Below are positions 57,991 to 64,000 of a DNA stretch of 64,000 nucleotides, piece after piece. Under the pieces are notes generated by a model, which saw only the letters and a program-made list of their open reading frames with translations, had not been told where the DNA came from and ran no database searches. This stretch comes from Halichondria panicea (lineage: Eukaryota > Porifera > Demospongiae > Suberitida > Halichondriidae), in NCBI RefSeq assembly GCF_963675165.1, contig NC_087377.1, forward strand, positions 1,203,501 to 1,267,500, in the 5' to 3' direction. Numbering within the stretch: the first letter of the stretch is position 1; each line of letters starts with the position of its first letter. A program made the translations under genes and the position numbers.

Positions 57991-58492
57991 ACTGAACATT
58001 ATAATTTTTTGTCATTACCAAAAACAGAACAGTTACTTCTCATTGTTTTTTATACAATCTACAAAAAACATGTTTGAAAAACACAAAAATTAATAATGAA
58101 TGGTTGTTGTGAACATGAAAATTACAGGTTTATATGAGAATTTACAGGTTAATATGGGAAATATAAACCCTGTACTGACCAATCAGATTGCTGGATTCTG
58201 GGCTACTAGTAACTAAGCAAGTTTATAGAGATCCATTAGATCTAGAGAAGTGGAAAGAAAGAATGTGTGGGTGTTGATAATGACAAGAGTTCATGAACTC
58301 TTGATAATGATCAAACAAAAACAATAACACATTAACTGTGGTGACCTAGGTAACGTGTTTGATGACTAGCCTAGTAACTACACAGTTCACTAGTGAGCAT
58401 AATTATGATCAGCTCTTCAGAAGGAATATTGTACTCCTGTGTGTGTGGGTGGGTGTGGGTGTGTGTGTGGGTGTGTGGTGTGTTCACTGTAT

Positions 58493-58657
58493 CAGGGCTG
58501 TATCCAGGATTTTGAATCAGGGGGGGCGAATTGGGGAAATGAAAAATGTAGGTGGGGCGAAGTTATCAGAATTATATGCCTATTAATGAATCTGACAGAT
58601 CCTAGGGGGGGGGGGGGGTCAAAATTGTGCCCAGGGGGCCCCTCAATGCAGCCCTGT
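58493..58657. mobile_element. hAT-like MITE, CAGGGCTGTATCC type
   Basis: The left end CAGGGCTGTATCCAGGATTT and right end TGCAGCCCTG are inverted over the outer eight bases, with G-runs inside both ends. Similar in style to family C but with different termini. Confidence 0.55.
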
Positions 58658-58756
58658 ACAGTATGTTTGTGTTACTAGCGTTAATTGTATTTGATGCTTA
58701 TGTAAGACAGAAGTTCTAGCAAAAAAGTGTACATGTACTTCCAGGCCGTGTGTTAT

Positions 58757-59541
58757 TACTTAAATCAGAGATACAAAAGAAAGGGGATTGGAAATGACCG
58801 CCCACGCCCTATGTAAAAGGACTGACATCCGGTGAAGCACTCCGTGTAATTATTGCGCTCGCAAATAATTACATGGAAAAGTTTTGTATCCCTGGTTTCT
58901 AGCTCTCCTATCCACTAGAGATCACTCAGGGCCTGGGAGATACTTGAGAGAAGTAAGCTTATACCACTGACAAACTCTAAGTCCGTTGTCTTTACTCTGT
59001 TTCCAATTTTTTTGAGTTTAGCTTGAATTACTCTATGTCAACTTTTCTCTGTCCCTCCTGTGAAGTCAAAACAGCAAAGGACATTGCTTGACTTGGTTAT
59101 TATGTATCTAAGTGCTACATAGAATGGCTTCATGCTATAAATAAGCTGTACTGTTCATAAACGTTTGCAGTATAGTCCTTCAAACTGCTTTAGTATACTT
59201 TTAGACACACCACGGGCCTGTCCCTCCTACGACTTCATAGTAAAGGCTATTTCTTCTTGCATAGCATTTATTTGTCTAGTAATAGTGGCTGCATGGCTTA
59301 GTCGACTTTTTAGAGCTAAATTCTCTTTACTTTTTAGAAAAATCAACATTAAAAATGATCAATTTCACTGTTTCTATGTACAGCACATTGTAGAGCAGTC
59401 AAGACTGGTAATGAGCATGCTGACTATAAATATAATCCTTTGTAGTTTTAGCCACGCCCTATAACGCGAAATGCTTCACGCAAAAATTTCGTAAAAATTT
59501 CGTTTCCAATCCCCTTTCTTTTGTATCTCTGCTTAAATCGT
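58757..59541. mobile_element. TIR element of about 780 bases in TPRKB-like locus
   Basis: TTAAATCAGAGATACAAAAG then AAAGGGGATTGGAAA at the left are mirrored by TTTCCAATCCCCTTTC and TTTTGTATCTCTGCTTAAAT at the right, over about 38 bases with one difference. CCACGCCCTAT then follows inside both ends in direct counterpart. No transposase frame inside; the 99-aa frame at 59165-59464 lacks known motifs. Confidence 0.85.
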
Positions 59542-59609
59542 ATTAGAAACTGCCACGGTAAAAGCTCTTTGATAAAAGGATACAAAATATTGTGCTTTGA
59601 GATGGTTAC

Positions 59610-60018
59610 CTTGATTATACTCTGTGTATTATTACACGAGTGGATGCCTTGCAATGGTGTTAGGTCACCCTCAATCATGCCCAATAAATCAGACGCCTGA
59701 GTGAGAAAATAATGAATGGTTACAGGTTGTAGTGATCAAAGAAATGCATAATAGTGGAAGAAAGGGAGTGGGGAAAAAAGAATCTTTGAACGGCTCCAAG
59801 AATGTGAATTAACGCTTAGAGAGAGCCTTTGCAGATGATGTGGGTAGTGGCTAGATCGATCTAGAGGTAGTGGTATGATAAGAAATCACATTAGATTTCA
59901 GCTACTGAATGCACTAAATGCACGATACCTTTGCATCAGCCTCATTTGAATGCAGTGCCACTAGGAGAATATCTTGTGAAGTGTCTTTAATTCCCAATTT
60001 CTTGAAAGATTCGCTGAT
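59610..60018 (-). CDS. TPRKB/CGI-121-like gene, two exons identified (partial)
   Basis: Exons 60018-59929 (30 codons) and 59696-59610 (29 codons), both phase 0 with GT-AG ends. The first reads ISESFKKLGIKDTSQDILLV then ALHSNEADAK; the second reads ASDLLGMIEGDLTPLQGIHS then CNNTQSIIK. This matches, in order, the second half of CGI-121/TPRKB (ISEALKKFGI... and the ...VEG...L.N...N...V.KIYK part), the KEOPS subunit that regulates Bud32/PRPK in t6A tRNA modification. The N-terminal exons (Ser-Leu-Ile/VDPFQ and FNLSP region) and the last exon were not found in the window. The gene may have long introns holding the TIR elements nearby, or it may be a truncated copy. Confidence 0.6.
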
Positions 60019-60269
60019 CTGTACACAAAGATGTCATAATCATGATGTCATACACCATCACTGCTTACGTTCGTTGAAGGAGAGAGAGACAACATTATTT
60101 CAGAGTAGACACTTCTAGTTTTCATTTACTGGTTCTCTGGCCACTATACAGCTTTGTACACTGCACACAGAACGTGGAACGTACTAGCAACCTGTGGGAA
60201 GTGTGTGTGGGTGTGGAGTGTGTGGGTGAGTGTGTGAGTGGGGTGTGTGTGTGGGTGGAGTGGATGGGT

Positions 60270-60460
60270 GAGGGGTGTGTAATAAGTGTTCAAGTACATG
60301 TACAGGGATGTGCCCACACTGGTCGGTGGTGGTGGTTGGTACTAACCACCTCTGGACATAAAAAACCATCTAGAGTCGCACGTTAGTCTATCAAAAGCAA
60401 ATTTGTCAGGAAATTGAATATTAAAAATAGCCAGAACTTGGGGAACATTTTAGGCAGATA
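60270..60460. repeat. Dispersed repeat, family D, inverted copy
   Basis: See the copy at 3838-4040. GTAATAAGTGTTCAAGTACA, TGTACAGGGATGTGCCCACA and CTGGTCGGTGGTGGTGGTTG here are the exact reverse complement of sequence at 3962-4028. Confidence 0.75.
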
Positions 60461-60847
60461 CATGTACCTGCATCTTCCAATGCTGCAGCTAATAATTATA
60501 GCCTATGATAGCTTAGGCCATGCAAAGTCAATTTGTAGTTTCTCAGGCCCTCGCGCTTGGAAATTGGCAGCTTTACAAAAAAGTTAAATATCACGTGACC
60601 ACAAATTAAAGGCACTAAAAGAAAAGAAAAGGATAAATTTGTATGGTTTTTTGGTCATGAATATAATTATGACTAAAATTAATAAGTAAAAATTATGCAC
60701 TTCCGCTTATTGAGGAAGTTAGGGGTGTGTTTTCAATTAAAATTCTATGAATATCATTATCATTAATATTTATCAAATGCCTCAATCCGCTTGCTATTTT
60801 AGGAATAATAGCCTGAGAAACTACAAATTGACTTTGCTTGGCCTTAC

Positions 60848-61410
60848 TTGTTGTAGTCTACCCAGGGCCAATCCAGAGTGTACATTGGTAAGACTGTCAC
60901 TCATGTACAGCATGAGACGCTTCATATTCCTGCAACCAACCTAGGAGAGAGGGCCGGGGGAAATTGCTGACATATAAATTAAAGCAATCGCTAATCTAAA
61001 CACACCATTTGATAGGTCTTTCAAAGAGTAGTCGCTGGTCAATATTCTGTTCAGCGCTGGATACCTGACCACCGATAACTGTACAAGGAAAATAAATAAG
61101 ACATTATTTATAGAGATGATTGATACTAGGTGCAGAATATAATGGCTGGTAGATCCACACACCTTTCTGTACAGGATGCTGTACTCGTGGTATAGCTCTT
61201 TATGACAGGAGAGACTTGTGTTGTTGAGGTAGACCGTTAGTAATAGCAGCGCCGTGCTCGCGAGTAGCGCTAGTGCAAGTACTTTCAGTATTGATCCATT
61301 GGCTAGTGGGTAAGGATCATCAAACAAACACCTCATTTATAAATACTTCTATAAGAAGCTGCAACTGAAGTGATTCCTTACCAGGAACAATGGAAGACAG
61401 CTTGAACTCA
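60848..61410 (-). CDS. C-terminal exons of a single-pass membrane protein (partial)
   Basis: Exon 61302-61163 (phase 1 in, phase 0 out) reads ANGSILKVLALALLASTALL, LLTVYLNNTSLSCHKELYHE and YSILYRK, giving one clear transmembrane helix. An upstream exon ends at 61382 (LSSIVP with phase 1, donor GTAAGG) and joins in frame as VPANG. Downstream, a 14-base exon (TTATCGGTGGTCAG, near 61076-61063) may join 60929-60848 (NMKRLMLYMSDSLTNVHSGL then ALGRLQQ) at matching phase; without that splice the frame runs into a family E repeat and stops at about 60941. The relation to the death-domain gene just upstream is unclear: these could be its alternative 3' exons or a separate gene. No family recognised. 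Confidence 0.45.
60980..61035. repeat. Family E repeat overlapping a possible exon
   Basis: AAAGCAATCGCTAATCTAAA and CACACCATTTGATAGGTCTT are the family E sequence. Read on the minus strand it would supply the last codons of one possible membrane-protein isoform. Confidence 0.6.
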
Positions 61411-61684
61411 AATAAAATAATTCATGTCACATTATTTTATAATTAAAGGGTATATAGACAACATTGTGTCAGTATAATAATATACAGAGTCAGTTTCAGA
61501 GTCAGTTCTTTACTTGCAATGTTTATTTGTCCCCTTAATTCAAGTGAATTCCATACCTGTATGAAAACATGAGTACAGCACAAATTAAGCTATGCAATAA
61601 AACATTATTGGATCAGTAATTACTTATATTATAATAGATCATAATAATACATTAGTACACACGTACCTTGTCAGGTTCTCATGA

Positions 61685-64000
61685 TCAATTGGTGGCACTA
61701 TGAGCAACTGCAGTTGCTGTCCTCACATACTTGTCTTCAATTTCCTCGGCTACATCGTTACGTGCAACAGTAGGCCTCCTTAGACATTCACATATGTAAG
61801 GCCATGTCATCGGATGTTCTGGATCAGTGACTTCAAGACGCTTGGCTACCACCTTCATTAGGCGGCGATCGTTATGACGGTAATCATCTTCAATGTTTTC
61901 CAAAACGTTAATCTTCACTCCGAAAGCCAATCCTAAATCAAACCAATCTTTGCTTGCATTCTTGAGACTCTCGCGAATTGCTTGAATATCATCTCCAGTC
62001 AGAACAATCGACTGGTGTGTACTTCCTCCATTGCTAGTATCCTTCTCTGATGATGATCCTGCATGTACACACATGTAAAGATAATAACTCAAGAAAGAAA
62101 TTGCAAATAATTATTGTTGTGGTTAGTTAAGTCCCTTAATTGTCTATTGCATGGGCAGGGTGTCATACAGGATTTTGAAGTAGAGGGAGAAAATGAGAAA
62201 AGTACCAGAACATATTGCTAAAAAAAAGGTCAACTGTTATTTCAATACCCATGCAGCTATGGACATGCACTCAGTCATAATTGAAGGGGGGGGGGGATTG
62301 GAGCTAGGGGGATACCCCACTCACACACTCAGTCATAATTGAACGGGGGAGCTAGGGAGGGGATATCCCCCTGTATGACACCCTGATGGGCACAGCGTAA
62401 ATTATTAAATTATAATTATACCATTAAACTGTCTACACACACAATTAAAATCAGTATACAAACACATGTTTTACTGAATGTTATTTAAACTGCAGATAAT
62501 TATACCTTGTACAGTGACATCATTCTTTGGACGCTTCGACAGAGATTCAACTTCTACATCTGATGGCAATGACCTTTTACGCTGGCCTGAGGCTAGAGGA
62601 TCTGTACGTACTGTGTAGGAACAGATACAGCTAGACACACTAATATTAATGGGGAATGCCGGGCCTGTAGGAATCAAGATCATGTATATTTTCCAGACTG
62701 AAGGCTTTCAAATAATTATAGCAATCCGATTATGATACATGGAAGATAGAACTTTGTTTATTGGAAGTAAGATAGATAGTGGGTAATATTTGTGGGGTAA
62801 AAATCTATGGCATTCATTGACAAATCGAAAACGGTAATTTTTGTCTGTTATTGCCTGTACTGCATTGCATGCGTTTTGGTAAACTGTTTTCATAGGGAGC
62901 TTGCCCACGGAAATAACGAATATTTACCCCTCGAAAATTACCCGCTATACGGTAGTTAATGTAATGCACACACTTTAGTGGCCCCTATAATTATAGCAAA
63001 TAAAAAGCTTCACACATAATTATGGTATATAAATGGAATTGGGCAGTTGTAAGAGTTCTGTTGTCATTGTGGGGCAGAGGAAGTAAACACTGTGTACATT
63101 GTTATGTAAAGTTTTAATACATGTAAGTATATAGAGCTTAAATTAATGGGAGATCTACATAATTATAGATCATGCATACCTTGTACAATGACATCATTCT
63201 TTGGACGCTTTGGCAGAGTTTCAACTTGTTCGTCTGATGGCAATGACCTTTTGCGCTGTCCTGAGGCTAGAGGATCTGTACGTAGTGTGTAGGAACAGAT
63301 ATATAGTGATAACGCAGTGCTATTAAGTATGATTATGAAGAATGAAATAGCATTCACTAACTACATGTTGCGACACTTGAGCTGACTAGCTAGAGCATGA
63401 TTGCATTGCCGACCTACACACATGCCATTGAATATACTATAAGACTGGTATTATTATTATGACCTCACCTTCTAGTTTACAAGCAGAGAGCCAATCTTTG
63501 TGACCGTCTTCTAGCTCATACGTCTTCTTGCATAGAGTACACCTCATAACATCATCCTCAGCCAGAACACGAGCTGGGTGGTGGGGCACTTGGGGACTTG
63601 GACTAGAGATGGATCGCGAAATGCAGGGACACAAAAATGCAACTTCAGGATCCTCATACGCGTATTTCAGGACTTTGTAAGCAGATCGTAGACCAGAGTG
63701 AATATTTTCAAATATCAACGACAAAATTTTTGTCTGATTATTGCTGGAATGAATTTCGAGCATTGAAAACCCGTCAATTAGTGTGATAGTACAGTTTCGC
63801 TTTTGATGAATCAATTGTACAAAGTTTCTACTCGGCTGGTGAGCGTACATTTCAATTTCCCATTCACATTCTTTAATCAAGTACACTTGGAGACAGCAAA
63901 ACACTCCACAGCACTGCCAGTTGCTTTTGAAGTGTAAAACGAGTGGGATTAAACTGGTCTTAAGCAATTCAGCTCGTTTGTCATTGACTTGAGTTGATGG
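61685..64000 (-). CDS. COR-like and death-domain protein, 3' part (5' end outside window)
   Basis: Exons: 64000-63469 (open at the window edge), 63275-63180, 62601-62506 and 62058-61685, phases 1, 1, 1; 365 aa in the window, ending at TGA 61685-61687. The first exon has CGVFCCLQVYLI...W, CTITLIDGFSMLEIH and AFLCPC, then a CTLCKKTYELEDGHKDWLSAC cluster. This arrangement recalls the C-terminal part of COR domains in Roco GTPases of invertebrates. The two 96-base exons are near-copies (DPLASGQRKRSLPSD...KRPKND). The last exon is a death domain: LTGDDIQAIRESLKNASKDW, FDLGLAFGV, then HPMTWPYICECLRRP with the typical Trp in helices 1-2 and 5. ROC-COR-death architecture is known from DAPK1-type and related invertebrate proteins; the ROC part would lie beyond the window. 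An alternative donor (AAGTATGTG near 61733) might link to the downstream membrane exons. Confidence 0.78.
62158..62385. mobile_element. hAT-like MITE, family C, copy 2
   Basis: CAGGGTGTCATACAGGATTT at the left and CCTGTATGACACCCTG at the right form the TIR; ATGGG flanks both ends and may be a short target duplication. Inside are TTGAAGTAGAGGG, a poly(G) run and a local duplication of CACTCAGTCATAATTGAA. It lies in an intron of the death-domain gene and is in inverse orientation to the copy at 10412. Confidence 0.8.
62506..62601 (-). other. Tandemly duplicated 96-base exon, downstream copy
   Basis: Reads DPLASGQRKRSLPSDVEVES then LSKRPKNDVTVQ. It differs from the exon at 63180-63275 at a handful of positions. 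Phase 1 at both ends lets it be skipped or duplicated without frame loss. RKR...KRPK spaced by about 14 residues resembles a bipartite nuclear localisation signal. Confidence 0.8.
62765..62955. repeat. Family A repeat between the duplicated exons
   Basis: AGTGGGTAATATTTGTGGGG at the left and CGAAAATTACCCGCTATACGGTA at the right. It lies in the intron between the two duplicated exons. Confidence 0.65.
63180..63275 (-). other. Tandemly duplicated 96-base exon, upstream copy
   Basis: Reads DPLASGQRKRSLPSDEQVET then LPKRPKNDVIVQ, with acceptor TACGTACAG and donor GTATGC. The acceptor flank (AGGAACAG...TACGTA) is also shared with the second copy, so the duplication included intron sequence. Confidence 0.8.

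Noticed and set aside
59448-59684. 78-aa frame as an independent gene
   Set aside because: Only its N-terminal part is coding, as the TPRKB-like exon 59696-59610; the rest is intron and transposon end.
1-64000. CRISPR arrays, bacterial operons, rRNA or tRNA genes
   Set aside because: Tandem repeats lack spacer structure; genes are intron-containing with GT-AG borders. I did not recognise any rRNA stretch or convincing tRNA by eye; a covariance-model scan would be needed to exclude tRNAs.

Overview
The window looks like a piece of an early-branching animal genome, most likely a sponge. It is AT-rich, with compact multi-exon genes on both strands, GT-AG introns and very many short terminal-inverted-repeat (TIR) elements. 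The families seen are metazoan: a TGF-beta ligand, a CABIT+SAM adaptor, a PH-domain protein, a COR-like/death-domain protein and collagen-like exons. The sponge assignment is inference; nothing here excludes another non-bilaterian.

Layout. 1-7.8 kb: no convincing gene; microsatellites, several TIR elements and a three-unit tandem repeat. 7.9-11.2 kb (+): complete 4-exon TGF-beta ligand. 13.8-21.4 kb (-): 14-exon PH-domain protein of 736 aa. 22.2-23.05 kb: TIR-bounded element carrying a broken RecQ-like helicase fragment. 23.16-23.92 kb (+): tiny 3-exon GTF2H5/TTDA (TFIIH subunit) gene, 77 aa. 24.4-25.7 kb (+): intronless secreted protein with a possible caspase-clan (CD) His/Cys arrangement. 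26.0-30.7 kb (-): 6-exon GAREM-like adaptor (proline-rich, CABIT, SAM), 910 aa.

32-50 kb is a graveyard of repeatedly duplicated short exons: a cysteine-rich exon (3 clear copies plus a partial), collagen-like exons, and fragments of kinesin, RRM and zinc-finger proteins. It also holds a non-LTR reverse transcriptase and the 3' end of another retroelement with a poly(A) tail. 50.4-52.6 kb: decayed piggyBac-like element with TTAA ends. 52.6-58.7 kb: repeats, a near-perfect hairpin and a Crypton/DUF3504-like fragment. 59.6-60.0 kb (-): two exons resembling TPRKB/CGI-121 (KEOPS complex). 60.8-61.4 kb (-): short exons encoding a transmembrane protein tail. 61.7-64.0 kb (-): 3' part of a COR-like/death-domain gene with a tandemly duplicated exon carrying a bipartite nuclear-localisation-like motif; its 5' end lies outside the window.

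The protein-coding genes are mostly signalling or housekeeping genes without an obvious joint pathway; they are separated by mobile-element debris. All six main spliced models (TGF-beta, PH protein, GTF2H5, GAREM-like, COR/death and the single-exon gene) keep phase across every junction proposed. I judged similarity from memory of the families; no search was run.
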